A stretch of 64,000 bases of DNA from Pedobacter yonginensis (GCF_003173595.1 NZ_QGNZ01000001.1:434001-498000); one strand, 5' to 3'; shown: positions 17,657 through 27,608, counted from the first letter of the stretch. Program-made: numbers and translations. The notes: generated from the letters alone by a model not told the origin.

Positions 17657-18308
17657 ATAAATTTTACAAGTGAAATAATATGTTTTATAATCATCAATGA
17701 TTTAGGAACTAGCGCACAAAAACCATTGCGGGCTAAATAAATTAGATTTTGAAAGGAGTGTAGTAGAATTTCAGCATAATGGATAATAAGGATGAATATT
17801 AAACGGATGAATAATCACAGTAAACCTATACCCAATGGGCTAGAAGATATTTAAACTGGAATATTTTGGGAATCAATTTGCATGGCAAACGATTGTAGCT
17901 GGATTACAGCCTTATTGGAGTAAATGTGTCGTCATATGGAATGATTAGGATACGAAAATATGGGAATATTGTTAATTTAATATTAAAATAACATTAAATG
18001 GGAGCTGGCTTGGTGGGATGGATTACGTAACAACTATTTCAGTGATATAAATCTAGATATTTCCTCTCTATTTAAATTGAATGTTGAAAAATATAATGCT
18101 CTTTAACCATTTTCCAGGTCCTTAGAAATGGATAGGTATGATTTTAGCTTTCTTAACTTCTAAATTGTTTTATTTTCAGTAATCACCAAAAAATATTTAA
18201 CCCGAAGGCACATCAGCAACACGCAAAGAGCCTAAAACTATAAAACAATAGCTAGCCGGTACATTAATTTATGGGATGATAAGAATAAGGCTATTGTGGG
18301 TTCGAGCG
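17657..18308. other. AT-rich intergenic stretch, nothing recognised
   Basis: About 650 bases between the divergent-side start of the PHP-domain protein gene and the end of the next minus-strand gene. No frame with family resemblance, no tRNA-like fold and no strong hairpin with T-run was seen. Confidence 0.5.
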
Positions 18309-18929
18309 CTATAGAAAATCTTCAATATTTCCTTTTCCTTCGCGGATGACATCAAAATCTCCGTTTGTGCAATCAATTACCGTTGAAGCTTCGTTGTCTC
18401 CATAACCACCATCGATGACTAAATCCACAAGATTTTCATATTTCTCATGTATCAATTCAGGATCAGTAGAATACTCAATCAGCTCATCATCATCTTTAAT
18501 CGATGTAGATAAAATCGGATTACCCAATTCTTCCACAATACAGCGGGCAATGTTGTTATCAGGAACACGGATACCAACCGTTTTTTTATTTGAGCTTAAT
18601 AGTTTTGGTACATTATTGTTGGCATTAAAAATAAATGTAAAAGGGCCAGGAAGCGCTTTCTTCAGCACGCGAAATGTCGTATTGTCAATGGGTTTAATGA
18701 AATCAGAAATATGCTTCAGGTCATGGCATATAAATGAAAAATTCGCTTTTTCTGGTTTGATACCTCTAATACGGCATATTTTCTCAATGGCTTTCGGATT
18801 GGTAATGTCGCAACCCAAGCCATAAACGGTATCGGTTGGATAGATAATGATTCCACCTTTTTTTAGTACCTCAACAACTTGTTCAATGGCTCTTTCGTTA
18901 GGATTTTCTGGGTAGATTTTGATTAGCAT
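18309..18929 (-). CDS. L-threonylcarbamoyladenylate synthase family (Sua5/YciO/YrdC)
   Basis: 206 residues. The family makes threonylcarbamoyl-AMP from threonine, bicarbonate and ATP for the t6A37 modification of ANN-reading tRNAs. Signatures are KGGIIIYPTDTVYGLGCDI at residues about 25-45, the RIRGIKPEKANFSFIC segment, PGPFTFIF, VGIRVPDN, and the C-terminal STVIDCTNGDFDVIREGKG. The variant KPEKANFSFIC and the lack of a Sua5 extension point to the YciO-like subgroup, so activity in t6A synthesis is likely but not certain. Confidence 0.85.
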   Translation of the reverse strand: MLIKIYPENPNERAIEQVVEVLKKGGIIIYPTDTVYGLGCDITNPKAIEKICRIRGIKPEKANFSFICHDLKHISDFIKPIDNTTFRVLKKALPGPFTFIFNANNNVPKLLSSNKKTVGIRVPDNNIARCIVEELGNPILSTSIKDDDELIEYSTDPELIHEKYENLVDLVIDGGYGDNEASTVIDCTNGDFDVIREGKGNIEDFL

Positions 18930-18933
18930 GGCA

Positions 18934-18941
18934 CAAAAATA
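18934..18941 (-). promoter_or_regulatory. -7 box very close to the YrdC-family start codon
   Basis: On the minus strand TATTTTTG (TAnnTTTG) ends only four bases before the ATG at 18929. If used, the message would be leaderless or nearly so. No clear TTTG at the -33 distance. Confidence 0.3.
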
Positions 18942-19190
18942 ACAATTTATTGTGTCTGTTGTTTAAAAGGAAGCCCGATAATAAAGTTTATAAATATGTT
19001 GAATAATTGTACAGCCTCTGTATTATCGTTAGATTTGAATGATTATAAAAATAGAAATAACCTGAGCCTCAAAAATATTAATTTTTAAAAGATGGGTTCA
19101 GAAGAATAAACTTGTAATAAAGATTGATCTATCAATATGCTCATTATGTATATCAATCTGAAAAGCAGTTAATTACGTAATTTAAAAAAT

Positions 19191-20852
19191 ATGAGAAAAG
19201 CTTTCGTTGCGATTGCCGCCTTTTTAGTTGCCCTAACCATTATGCTGGGCCTTTATCATCCATTTTTATGGTGGACATTTCTCTTTACCGGTCCATTTGT
19301 GATTCTTGGTGTTCACGATTTGTATCAACCGAAACACAGCATTGTTAGAAATTATCCTGTTTTCGGACGATTGAGGTATTTTATGGAAGAACTTCGTCCA
19401 AAGGTTTACCAATATTTTGTAGAAAGCGACACCAACGGTACGCCATATAATCGATTAAATCGCTCCTTGATTTATCAGCGCGCTAAAAAAGATAACGATA
19501 CCATTCCGTTTGGAACCCAACTTAATGTGTACGAAAATGGATATGAGTGGTTAAGTCACAGTATTGCAGCAATTTCACACCACGAGTTAAGCTTGGATCC
19601 TAGAGTTTTAGTTGGAGGGCCAGATTGCAAAAAGCCGTATTCGGCCAGCATCTATAACATTTCTGCCATGAGTTTTGGCTCGTTAAGTCAGAATGCAATT
19701 CTAGCTTTAAACGGTGGCGCAAAAATGGGCAACTTTGCGCACAATACAGGTGAGGGTGGTATCAGCGATTATCACCGTCAGCCCGGGGGCGATTTAATTT
19801 GGCAAATTGGTACTGGATATTTTGGTTGCCGAAATGAAGATGGAACATTTAATTATGATGCCTACGCTGAAAGGGCGAAGACAGATCAAGTAAAGATGAT
19901 CGAAATCAAACTTTCTCAAGGCGCAAAGCCAGGTCATGGTGGTATGCTGCCAGCTAAGAAGGTAACACCAGAGGTGGCACGCATTCGTTTGGTGCCAGAA
20001 GGTAAAGATGTTTTGTCGCCACCTTCGCATTCTGCATTCAATTCGCCTATTGGTTTATTGGAATTTGTTCAAAAATTGAGAGATTTATCTGGCGGAAAAC
20101 CGGTAGGTTTTAAACTTTGTATTGGCCGCAAAAGCGAATTCTACGCCATTTGCAAGGCGATGGTGGAGACTAAGATTTATCCAGATTTTATAACTGTAGA
20201 TGGTGGAGAGGGTGGAACAGGAGCTGCACCACAGGAATTTTCGAACTCGGTTGGAATGCCTTTGCGAGAAGGAGTTGCCTTTGTTTATGATGTTTTGAAT
20301 GGTTTTGATCTTAAAAAGCACATCAAAATTATTGCTTCAGGAAAAGTCGCCACAGGCTTTGATTTGGTTAAAAACATTGCATTGGGCGCAGATATGTGTA
20401 ACGCGGCACGTGGTATGATGTTCGCCTTGGGTTGTATTCAAGCGCTGGAATGCAATAACAACACTTGCCCAACAGGTGTGGCTACTCAAGATCAAAGTTT
20501 AATGAAGGGTTTAGTTGTAGAAGATAAAACTGTCCGCGTTAAAAACTTCCATAATTTAACTGTGGCGAGTGCGGTAGAACTTTTAGGCGCGGCAGGATTG
20601 AGAGAAACAAGTCAATTGAGTAGGGCGTATATCAACAGAAGAGTTAGCCCAAGCGTAATTCAGAGTTATTTGGAAAGTTTCCCGTACATACCAGCAGGAA
20701 GTTTGTTGCAAACCCCATATCCAACTCGTTTTGAGCTTGGTATGGCCTTAAGCAGTTCTAAAAGTTTTGCTCCAACAGATTATAAGGTATCGGCAGTTGA
20801 TTATGCCCATGCCAATTCATATAGCGATACCATGCCTGATGATGGACGCTAA
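19191..20852 (+). CDS. FMN-binding glutamate synthase family protein
   Basis: 553 residues. Two hydrophobic segments at residues about 4-40 (AFVAIAAFLVALTIML, WWTFLFTGPFVILGV) precede a TIM barrel like the synthase domain of glutamate synthase: SAMSFGSLSQNAILALN, NTGEGGIS, IEIKLSQGAKPGHGGMLPAKK, DGGEGGTGAAPQEF and IIASGKVATGFDLVKNIALGAD. The cysteines of LECNNNTCPTGVATQD fit an Fe-S site. It lacks the amidotransferase domain of GltB, so it is a stand-alone, probably membrane-anchored oxidoreductase whose substrate is unknown. It stands alone between two hairpins. Confidence 0.9.
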   Translation: MRKAFVAIAAFLVALTIMLGLYHPFLWWTFLFTGPFVILGVHDLYQPKHSIVRNYPVFGRLRYFMEELRPKVYQYFVESDTNGTPYNRLNRSLIYQRAKKDNDTIPFGTQLNVYENGYEWLSHSIAAISHHELSLDPRVLVGGPDCKKPYSASIYNISAMSFGSLSQNAILALNGGAKMGNFAHNTGEGGISDYHRQPGGDLIWQIGTGYFGCRNEDGTFNYDAYAERAKTDQVKMIEIKLSQGAKPGHGGMLPAKKVTPEVARIRLVPEGKDVLSPPSHSAFNSPIGLLEFVQKLRDLSGGKPVGFKLCIGRKSEFYAICKAMVETKIYPDFITVDGGEGGTGAAPQEFSNSVGMPLREGVAFVYDVLNGFDLKKHIKIIASGKVATGFDLVKNIALGADMCNAARGMMFALGCIQALECNNNTCPTGVATQDQSLMKGLVVEDKTVRVKNFHNLTVASAVELLGAAGLRETSQLSRAYINRRVSPSVIQSYLESFPYIPAGSLLQTPYPTRFELGMALSSSKSFAPTDYKVSAVDYAHANSYSDTMPDDGR

Positions 20853-20980
20853 AAATACTTAAACTTAACCCTGAGTGAGTTCTGGGCAACACACATATCT
20901 TTTAAAAGAAGCTAAGACCCTGAGATAATTTTCGGGTGACGCCACCTTATAAAACTCTTTTCAATACCAATTTAAACGCC

Positions 20981-21004
20981 ATGGTACGTGTCTTCACGTA
21001 CCAT
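20981..21004. repeat. Perfect palindromic hairpin
   Basis: ATGGTACGTG / CACGTACCAT with the four-base loop TCTT, a perfect 10-bp stem. It resembles the dyads at 981-1000 and 1021-1042 (pattern GGTWCGTG...CACGWAMC), suggesting a dispersed small palindrome family. Confidence 0.6.
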
Positions 21005-21018
21005 TGTACAAATAAAAA

Positions 21019-21044
21019 GAGCCATTCAAAACTGAATGGCTCAT
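21019..21044. terminator. Terminator between converging genes
   Basis: GAGCCATTCA (21019-21028), loop AAAC, TGAATGGCTC (21033-21042). It lies between the glutamate-synthase-like gene (plus) and asnS (minus), with an A-run on one side giving a T-run for the minus strand. Confidence 0.65.
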
Positions 21045-21067
21045 TGTTATAAATATTGTCGCTTTAA

Positions 21068-22516
21068 TTAAAATTCTGCGTTTTTAGGGAATCTTGGAAA
21101 AGCAATCACATCACGGATATTGGTCATTCCAGTTACAAATAGCACCAAGCGTTCGAAACCTAAGCCAAAACCAGCGTGTGGTGCCGAACCAAACCTACGA
21201 GTATCTAAATACCACCAAAGTTCATCTTGAGGGATGTTCATATCCTCCATACGTTTCGTTAAGCGATCTAAACGTTCTTCGCGTTGCGATCCACCAATCA
21301 TTTCTCCAATACCCGGAAACAATATATCCATAGCGGCAACGGTTTGTCTGCCTTCTGCATCTGGTTCGTTCTGGCGCATGTAGAAAGATTTAATATCAGC
21401 TGGATAATCAGTTAAGATTACTGGTTTTTTAAAGTGCTTTTCTACGAGGTAACGCTCGTGCTCACTTTGTAAATCCGCTCCCCATTCGTCAATTAAATAT
21501 TTAAATTGTTTTTTCTGATTTGGCTTTGATGATTTTAAAATTCTAATCGCTTCCGTATAGGTTAATCGTTCAAAATCCTTGGCTAAACAGAAATCCAATT
21601 TCTCTAACAATCCAAACTCACTTCGTTCGTTTTGAGGTTTTTGCTTGTCTTCTTCAGCCAAACGGGTATTTAAAAATTCAAGCTCATCCTTGCAGTTTTC
21701 TAAAGCATATTTAATCACATACTTCATCATGTCTTCAGCGAGTTGCATGTTGTCTTCTAAATCGGCAAAGGCAACCTCTGGTTCAATCATCCAAAACTCG
21801 GCTAAGTGACGTGTTGTATTTGAATTTTCTGCTCTAAAAGTTGGCCCGAAAGTATAAATCTGACCGAATGCCATTGCTGCCAATTCGCCTTCTAATTGTC
21901 CAGATACGGTTAAGTTAGTCGCTCTGGCGAAGAAATCTTCTGAAAAATCTACTTTACCATCCTCAGTTCTTGGCGTGTTGTCAAAATCTAGAGTGGTTAC
22001 TTTAAACATTTCTCCTGCGCCTTCAGCATCACTAGCCGTAATTACAGGCGTGTGCATATAAACAAAGCCACGCTCGTTATAAAATTGATGAATGGCGAAA
22101 GCCAGGGCATGGCGTACTTTAAAAACAGCGTTGAAAGTATTGGTGCGGAATCGTAAATGGGCAATCTCACGCAAAAACTCCAAACTGTGCTTTTTAGGCT
22201 GCAATGGAAATTTTTCAGGATCACTATCACCTAATATTTCTACACGGCTTGCTTTAATTTCTACACTTTGACCTTTACCTAAAGATTCTATTAATTTACC
22301 CGTTGCAGAAATGGCTGCACCAGTGGTTATTCTTTTTAACAGCTCTTCTGGTAAATTATTAAAATCAACTACAACTTGGATATTGCCCATGCAAGATCCA
22401 TCATTTAATGCGATAAACTGATTATTACGGAAAGTTCTAACCCATCCCATAACCGTTACTTCTGTGTCAAATGCGGTCGATTTTAATAAATCTTTAATTT
22501 GCTGTCTCTTAATCAT
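21068..22516 (-). CDS. asnS: Asparagine--tRNA ligase
   Basis: 482 residues, class II aminoacyl-tRNA synthetase charging tRNA-Asn. The N-terminal OB-fold ([22 protein letters not shown]) binds the anticodon. Motif 2 is [24 protein letters not shown] and motif 3 [27 protein letters not shown]. The [25 protein letters not shown] stretch is typical of AsnRS. Monocistronic, with a -7 box TAAATTTG just upstream. Confidence 0.97.
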   Translation of the reverse strand: MIKRQQIKDLLKSTAFDTEVTVMGWVRTFRNNQFIALNDGSCMGNIQVVVDFNNLPEELLKRITTGAAISATGKLIESLGKGQSVEIKASRVEILGDSDPEKFPLQPKKHSLEFLREIAHLRFRTNTFNAVFKVRHALAFAIHQFYNERGFVYMHTPVITASDAEGAGEMFKVTTLDFDNTPRTEDGKVDFSEDFFARATNLTVSGQLEGELAAMAFGQIYTFGPTFRAENSNTTRHLAEFWMIEPEVAFADLEDNMQLAEDMMKYVIKYALENCKDELEFLNTRLAEEDKQKPQNERSEFGLLEKLDFCLAKDFERLTYTEAIRILKSSKPNQKKQFKYLIDEWGADLQSEHERYLVEKHFKKPVILTDYPADIKSFYMRQNEPDAEGRQTVAAMDILFPGIGEMIGGSQREERLDRLTKRMEDMNIPQDELWWYLDTRRFGSAPHAGFGLGFERLVLFVTGMTNIRDVIAFPRFPKNAEF

Positions 22517-22536
22517 ATTGTTATTTGTAAAAGCCG

Positions 22537-22544
22537 CAAATTTA
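22537..22544 (-). promoter_or_regulatory. -7 promoter box of asnS
   Basis: TAAATTTG on the minus strand fits TAnnTTTG and lies 20 bases before the start codon. The -33 TTTG is not clear. Confidence 0.4.
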
Positions 22545-22678
22545 GGAAAAATTGTTAGATTGTTTGAACGGATCCATGGTTAAATTACTGAAAAAGCTTG
22601 GTGATTAATTGTCCTTGTATAGTTTTGGTAACTGATTTTGATCGGGTAGATGCCGATAAAGAAAGTTCTAACAAATAC

Positions 22679-24325
22679 TTATTTCTTCATAGATTGTTCT
22701 CTTACACCTTTAAATTCTGATCCTTTTTTCCATTGTGGGAATGTGGTTTCGTTGCTGATTTTAAAACCAACATTGAACAGGATATTCGCAATCTGAACAA
22801 ATCCATCCACATTCATTTTCTCACTATATTCGTCTGATGGCTGATGATAATGTTTTTCATTGTAATCCTTCTTTTGTGCCTTACCATAATCGGCCCCTTT
22901 TTCAATGCTTTCAACACCGTTTACAATGTCGATTGCAGGCACACCTACCTTCGCAAAATTAAAATGATCTGAACGATAATAGCTTCCAGCGCCTGGTCTT
23001 TGATCGCCAACGGCAGTCATTTGGTTTTGTTCAAGTTCTTTAACTACGTAGTCTTCAACTTCATTTTGTCCTAATCCTTTAATGGAAACGTCTTTTGTTT
23101 TGCCGTAAAAACCCAAGGCGTCCATGTTTAAGTTGGCTACGGTTTTGTTCAATGGATAAACTGGGTTGGAGCCGTAATATTCTGAGCCAAGTAAACCCTG
23201 TTCTTCACCGGTTACGGCTAGAAAAATGATAGAACGTTCTGGTTTTTCTTTGGCATTTTGAAAGGCTTGGGCAACACCCAGCATAGCAGCCACACCGCTA
23301 GCATTGTCAACCGCACCATTATAAATAGAATCGCCATTAATTTTCGGACCTATGCCAAAATGATCCCAATGTGCGGTATAAATCACATACTCATCTGGTC
23401 TTTCAGTACCTTTAATTTTTGCAATTACGTTTTGCGAAGTCGCATATTTGAGCTTGTTTGTAAGGCTTACCGAGACATTTCTGTTTAGTGGAACGGCTTT
23501 GAAGTCTTTTTTTCTGGCGTAAGCACGAATATCTCCTTTGATTCCGGCCTGATTTAATAATTTGGTGGCTGCTTGTTCAGTCATCCAGCCTTCAATCTTA
23601 CATCGAGACATGTGTTTATCTTTCTCTTGCAAATACAGTTTGGCGCCAGTGTTGCTGTTTTTAATTACAGACCAATCGTAACTTGCTGGCTCTGTTTGAT
23701 GAACTATAATCACTCCTGCTGCACCTTGCCTCGCTGCTTCTTCAAATTTGTATGTCCAACGGCCATAGTAGGTCATGGTATCACCTCTAAAAAATCCTTT
23801 TTCATTTGATTTAAAGCCTGGGTCGTTTACCAAGACAATTACTGTTTTCCCCTTAACATCCAAATTTTTATAGTCGTTCCATTTGTATTCTGGTGCAACC
23901 ACGCCATAACCTCCAAACACTAACGGCGAATTTTTGAGTTGAAGAGTGTCTTGTTCCCTTCTTGTAAAGGCTACAAAGTCTTCCACGGCTTTTAAGCTGG
24001 TTGTTTGCTTTCCGTCGCTAATTTCCATTGTTGCAGATGGGGTGGAAGTGATTTCAACCATGGGTACTTTCTGCACATAACTATCTCCGTTGCCAGGGGC
24101 AATACCCATTTTTTTAAATTGTGTTGAGAGGTAATCCACTGTTTTTGTTTCGCCAACTGTAAATGGTCTTCGTCCCTGCAAACTATCATTGGCTAAAACT
24201 GCTAGATGAGATTTCACAGTTTCAGGGAGTACAGCCCCTAGAGGAGCGTGTTGTTCTTGTCGTTTGCAACCTGTTAAGCCTGCAAAAAGGAAGGCTACAG
24301 ATAAGATGCTGTTTGAGTATTTCAT
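22679..24325 (-). CDS. M28 family zinc aminopeptidase with PA domain, lipoprotein
   Basis: 548 residues. Lipoprotein signal MKYSNSILSVAFLFAGLTGC (Cys20). A PA domain inserted at about 140-290 (VFGGYGVVAPEYKWNDYKNLDVKGKTVIVLVNDPG) precedes the co-catalytic zinc peptidase: TAHWDHFG (first ligand), NGAVDNASGVAAML, AVTGEEQGLLGS (general base Glu), NLNMDALG, and YYRSDHFNFAKVGVPA. It probably trims peptides on the outer membrane or in the periplasm for nutrition. Monocistronic. Confidence 0.92.
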   Translation of the reverse strand: MKYSNSILSVAFLFAGLTGCKRQEQHAPLGAVLPETVKSHLAVLANDSLQGRRPFTVGETKTVDYLSTQFKKMGIAPGNGDSYVQKVPMVEITSTPSATMEISDGKQTTSLKAVEDFVAFTRREQDTLQLKNSPLVFGGYGVVAPEYKWNDYKNLDVKGKTVIVLVNDPGFKSNEKGFFRGDTMTYYGRWTYKFEEAARQGAAGVIIVHQTEPASYDWSVIKNSNTGAKLYLQEKDKHMSRCKIEGWMTEQAATKLLNQAGIKGDIRAYARKKDFKAVPLNRNVSVSLTNKLKYATSQNVIAKIKGTERPDEYVIYTAHWDHFGIGPKINGDSIYNGAVDNASGVAAMLGVAQAFQNAKEKPERSIIFLAVTGEEQGLLGSEYYGSNPVYPLNKTVANLNMDALGFYGKTKDVSIKGLGQNEVEDYVVKELEQNQMTAVGDQRPGAGSYYRSDHFNFAKVGVPAIDIVNGVESIEKGADYGKAQKKDYNEKHYHQPSDEYSEKMNVDGFVQIANILFNVGFKISNETTFPQWKKGSEFKGVREQSMKK

Positions 24326-24790
24326 TTTATTTGTCTAGTTCTACTTTAAAAATAATTAGAAGTCAACCGGCATTTAAATTAGCTACTTAAGCTGCCGGTG
24401 TTGATGTGACGAGTAGGGAGGAATATGGGGTTTAAATTGCAAAATAATTTTTGAATAAAGAATTTCGTTGGGAATATTCAAGCTTTTACAATTCATTGTT
24501 ATGTAAGGAAGTTTACGATTATAATACTTACTAATTAAATAATCCATAAATATTTTATAATTTTTACTGAATAAATAGTTAAAAAAGCAAATTATTTGGG
24601 TTTTACGGGTTAATATCAACAAATACCGTTTAAAAAATGAATTTTATTCTTTATTTGTCGGTTTTTGGTCGTTATACTTTAAAGTAAATCAATTTTATGG
24701 TTGTTATTTATGTTTTATTCTGTTTTTATGTTGTATTTTAGTTGTATTCTGTAGATTTATATTAATTATTTTAATTTTTTTTATAAAAAT
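24326..24790. other. Very AT-rich intergenic stretch
   Basis: Nothing gene-like was recognised. Possible short frames here have no family resemblance. The stretch leads into the small-RNA promoter at 24793. Confidence 0.5.
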
Positions 24791-24792
24791 TC

Positions 24793-24822
24793 TTGTAAAT
24801 ATGGAAGAAATTTGTACTTTTG
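24793..24822 (+). promoter_or_regulatory. Promoter of a short transcript
   Basis: TTG (24793-24795), 19 bases, then TACTTTTG (24815-24822). This is a close match to the Bacteroidota TTG - N19 - TAnnTTTG promoter, yet no protein gene follows. Confidence 0.5.
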
Positions 24823-24827
24823 TAATG

Positions 24828-24889
24828 CTCGTTAATTATTATTATATATTTGGTTTAAAAAAAGCGCTGGTAACGGCGCTTTTTTTATA
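24828..24889 (+). ncRNA. Candidate small RNA of about 60 bases
   Basis: Transcription from the promoter at 24793-24822 would start near 24828 and meet an intrinsic terminator, AAAAGCGC (24860-24867) / GCGCTTTT (24876-24883) plus T-run. No start codon with a meaningful frame is present. Read-through would reach a second terminator at 24948. No known RNA family was recognised. Confidence 0.35.
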
Positions 24890-24947
24890 AAAACACTCAA
24901 AAAAGGATATTCATAATCAACATAAACCAAACAAACTAAACTAAATC

Positions 24948-24979
24948 AAGCTTCCGAAGGTAACTTAGGGAGCTTTTTT
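24948..24979 (+). terminator. Second terminator after the small-RNA candidate
   Basis: AAGCTTCC (24948-24955) pairs with GGGAGCTT (24968-24975, one wobble), followed by T-run. Confidence 0.5.
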
Positions 24980-25000
24980 GTTACTATTAATCCTAAAACA

Positions 25001-25036
25001 AAAAAAAAGCTACCTTAATTTTATTTAAGATAGCTT
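25001..25036 (-). terminator. Ferritin gene terminator
   Basis: On the minus strand a 12-bp stem (25025-25036 with 25007-25018, one mismatch) is followed by a long T-run (A-run on plus). It lies 20 bases after the ferritin stop. Confidence 0.75.
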
Positions 25037-25056
25037 CTGAAGATATGTTTTGTTAT

Positions 25057-25584
25057 TTATTGTTCTGAATAGGTGATTTTATTCACATGTTTATCAATTT
25101 CCCATCTTCCAGTTCCCTCTTCTCCAATTACCTCAAATAATTCTAAGGCTCTGCGAGCTTTGTACTCTTCTTCACGTTGCTCTTTCAAGAACCAGTTCAA
25201 AAATTCCATCGTTACAAAATCCTGTTCTTTATGGCATCTCGAAGCAATGTTTTTAAAACTTTGTGTGATTGCAATTTCGGCTTCAAGGGCATCTTCGAAA
25301 ACTTCTCTAAACCCCGCAAAATCAGTTTTGATACCTGTTACTTCAGGAGAGATGGCATTACCACCCATATCTAACACATACTTAAATAATTTTAGTTGAT
25401 GAGCTCTTTCTTCTTCAGATTGTTTTGCAAAATAATCTGCTGAATAATCGAAACCATTTTGATCGCACCATGACGACATGGCTAAGTATAGTGAAGAGGA
25501 GTGTGCCTCTTTTTTGATTTGCTGATTTAAAAGTGCCTCAATATCTTGTGATATTAAACATTTTATGCGCATTAGATCTTTCAT
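25057..25584 (-). CDS. Non-haem ferritin
   Basis: 175 residues, four-helix bundle iron-storage protein that oxidises Fe(II) and stores the mineral in a 24-mer. Ferroxidase ligands can be seen in NQQIKKEAHSSSLYLAMSSWC (Glu), YFAKQSEEERAHQLKLF (Glu-Glu-x-x-His) and the ALEAEIAITQSF and NWFLKEQREEEYKARR helices. An alternative start at the second Met (residue 5) would give MRIKCLIS. Monocistronic; a -7 box TAGATTTG lies at 25607-25614. Confidence 0.93.
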   Translation of the reverse strand: MKDLMRIKCLISQDIEALLNQQIKKEAHSSSLYLAMSSWCDQNGFDYSADYFAKQSEEERAHQLKLFKYVLDMGGNAISPEVTGIKTDFAGFREVFEDALEAEIAITQSFKNIASRCHKEQDFVTMEFLNWFLKEQREEEYKARRALELFEVIGEEGTGRWEIDKHVNKITYSEQ

Positions 25585-25746
25585 ATTTCTGTAATTAGTA
25601 ACCGTACAAATCTAACAGCTAAATGCCTCGATTGTGTGAACTATTTGCAATATGAAATTAGTCTAAATTGCTGTGATGTAAGTATTTGTAATGAGTTTAA
25701 ATAAGATTGCAAAGCGTTAGGGATAATTGATTTAATTTATTCCCTC

Positions 25747-26106
25747 TTAAACTGTTAACCTGTAAAGACAGTCGCTAATTAAATGATTAAGTTTAAACAT
25801 GGTAAATGCCCCTTGAAGCAATTCTTTTAGCGAAACAATTTCTAGGGCACTTAATAGATAGATGTGATCGCAACCGTTGAAGGTAATCAACTCGAAATCA
25901 GCTTTATTGGTGTTTAAAAGCAAGGCTTCTACATCAATTCCCTCTACAATGTTTTTTAACTTTTGTAAGGATAAGCAGTTGTAGCGCGCGAACTTTCCGC
26001 CAAAATCAACATAGAAACAATTCAGTTTATCAGATTGATAAACTGAGCCCCGATCTGTTGAGAAAACGTTAATCAGTTCGTTAATGTCTATACAGGCTTT
26101 TTCCAT
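25747..26106 (-). CDS. Small conserved-looking protein of unknown function
   Basis: 119 residues, no signal peptide or membrane segment. It has scattered cysteines (Cys5, Cys29, Cys44) and an acidic, leucine-rich middle. I do not recognise the family. It is monocistronic between the ferritin gene and the GNAT/MBL pair, all minus strand. Confidence 0.6.
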   Translation of the reverse strand: MEKACIDINELINVFSTDRGSVYQSDKLNCFYVDFGGKFARYNCLSLQKLKNIVEGIDVEALLLNTNKADFELITFNGCDHIYLLSALEIVSLKELLQGAFTMFKLNHLISDCLYRLTV

Positions 26107-26182
26107 CGATGCAAAAATTGCTATTATTTAGATTAAATACAAATAAAAGCGAAAATAAATTGCTACAGGCGATGTAATCATC

Positions 26183-26740
26183 TTATAAGTTGTAAACCAT
26201 GTGGTAATATAAGCCTCCAAAGAATTTTTTTGTATGCTGAATTTCAAAGTTTTTATCTTGGTATAGTTTCAAAGCCCGATTATTATTTGTCTCTACCAAT
26301 AATCCGACTTTCTTATGGCCAAGCTGAATGGCCCAATCTATTCCGGCATCTATCAATTGTTTTCCAATACCTTTGCCTTGTGCCTTGTGGTGAACACTGA
26401 TCGTATCTAAATAAAATTCTCCACTTTCAGTTTCGGCTTCTGGTGTTAAATTTTCAACTCCATTATGAATGAACAGGTAATCGAAAAAATTTTGGCGTAG
26501 TTTCAATAGTTTTGCACCGTCATAAGCATTCAGCGAGCCCAGCACCTTTCCGTTTTCTTCATATACTAAGGTGTTTTCAAAACTGTATTGATTATCTTTT
26601 TGCTTAAAAAAGTATTCGAAAAGTGCTATCGTTTGAACACTATTGCTGGTATTACTAAATTTGTTTGCCAATTCGCCCATCGCCTGGATTATAAGTGGCA
26701 CAACAGTTTTATAATCTTTGGGTTCCGCTCTGCGAATCAT
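26183..26740 (-). CDS. GNAT family N-acetyltransferase
   Basis: 185 residues. The acetyl-CoA-binding signature AQGKGIGKQLIDAGIDWA lies at about 123-140, with the preceding strand GEFYLDTISVHH and the closing NNRALKLYQDKNFEIQHTKKFF typical of GNAT folds. The substrate is not evident. Its ATG overlaps the stop of the MBL hydrolase gene (TAATG), so the two are co-translated and may act in one pathway. Confidence 0.88.
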   Translation of the reverse strand: MIRRAEPKDYKTVVPLIIQAMGELANKFSNTSNSVQTIALFEYFFKQKDNQYSFENTLVYEENGKVLGSLNAYDGAKLLKLRQNFFDYLFIHNGVENLTPEAETESGEFYLDTISVHHKAQGKGIGKQLIDAGIDWAIQLGHKKVGLLVETNNNRALKLYQDKNFEIQHTKKFFGGLYYHMVYNL

Positions 26741-27579
26741 TAGAGGTCGCTTAAGTTAAAAGTTTCCGCCACACGAATTCCTTTTTCAGTTCTTTGCAAA
26801 GTGCAACACTCATGTACAGGATCGTGTTCTAGATAAAGCACGTAGTTTTGGTTTACTGCTTCTTCCAAAAAGGCTTGCTTTTCAGTCAGAGTGGTTAAAG
26901 GAAACATGTCGTAAGCCATTACATATGGAAGTGGCAAATGACCAACAGAGGGTAGGAGATCAGCCATGTAAACAATTGTATGGTTTTTATATTTAATCTT
27001 CGGAAGCATCATAGCGTCTGTATGGCCATAGGCAAAGCAAATGTTGATGTTTTTACGCCATTCGATATTTTCTTTTTCTTCTACAAACTTAAGTTGTCCA
27101 CTTTCTTGGATGGGTAATATGTTTTCTTTTAAAAAGGAGGCTTTTTCTCTGGCATTTGGTTCTACTGCCCACTGCCAGTGTTTCTCGTTGCTCCAATAGG
27201 TTGCGTTTTTAAAAGCTGGCAGTAGCTTTTCCGCATCACGAATTACTGCTCCGCCCACATGATCAAAGTGTAAGTGGGTTAAAAAAACGTCGGTTATGTC
27301 GGCCCTGCTGAATCCCAATTGGGCTAAAGATTTGTCGATAGTATCATCGCCATGCAAATAATAATGACTGAAAAATTTTTCATCTTGTTTATTGCCGATA
27401 CCGGTATCTATCAAAGTAAGCTGATCTCCTTCTTCGATTAGAAGACAGCGCATTGCCCATGTACAGAGGTTATTAGAATCTGCTGGGTTAGTTTTTTGCC
27501 AAATGGTTTTGGGTACAACGCCGAACATGGCACCGCCGTCTAATTTAAATAGGCCTGTATTTATGGTGTGGAGTTTCAT
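26740..27579 (-). CDS. MBL-fold metallo-hydrolase
   Basis: 279 residues from ATG 27579 (MKLHTINTGLFKLDGGAMFG). The di-metal signature THLHFDHVGG and further ligands (YGHTDAM, EHDP) fit quorum-quenching-type or related lactonase and hydrolase members. The open frame extends 40 residues upstream to 27699, but that extension encodes DTRYSIL-like repeats that simply translate a heptanucleotide array and is rejected as protein. Overlaps the GNAT gene by one base. Confidence 0.88.
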   Translation of the reverse strand: MKLHTINTGLFKLDGGAMFGVVPKTIWQKTNPADSNNLCTWAMRCLLIEEGDQLTLIDTGIGNKQDEKFFSHYYLHGDDTIDKSLAQLGFSRADITDVFLTHLHFDHVGGAVIRDAEKLLPAFKNATYWSNEKHWQWAVEPNAREKASFLKENILPIQESGQLKFVEEKENIEWRKNINICFAYGHTDAMMLPKIKYKNHTIVYMADLLPSVGHLPLPYVMAYDMFPLTTLTEKQAFLEEAVNQNYVLYLEHDPVHECCTLQRTEKGIRVAETFNLSDL

Positions 27580-27608
27580 TTTGCTGGGTGGGGATTGGTT
27601 GGGATTAG

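Noticed and set aside
24383..24622. 79-codon minus-strand frame
   Set aside because: Very AT-rich, Ile/Tyr/Lys/Asn-dominated and without resemblance to any family.
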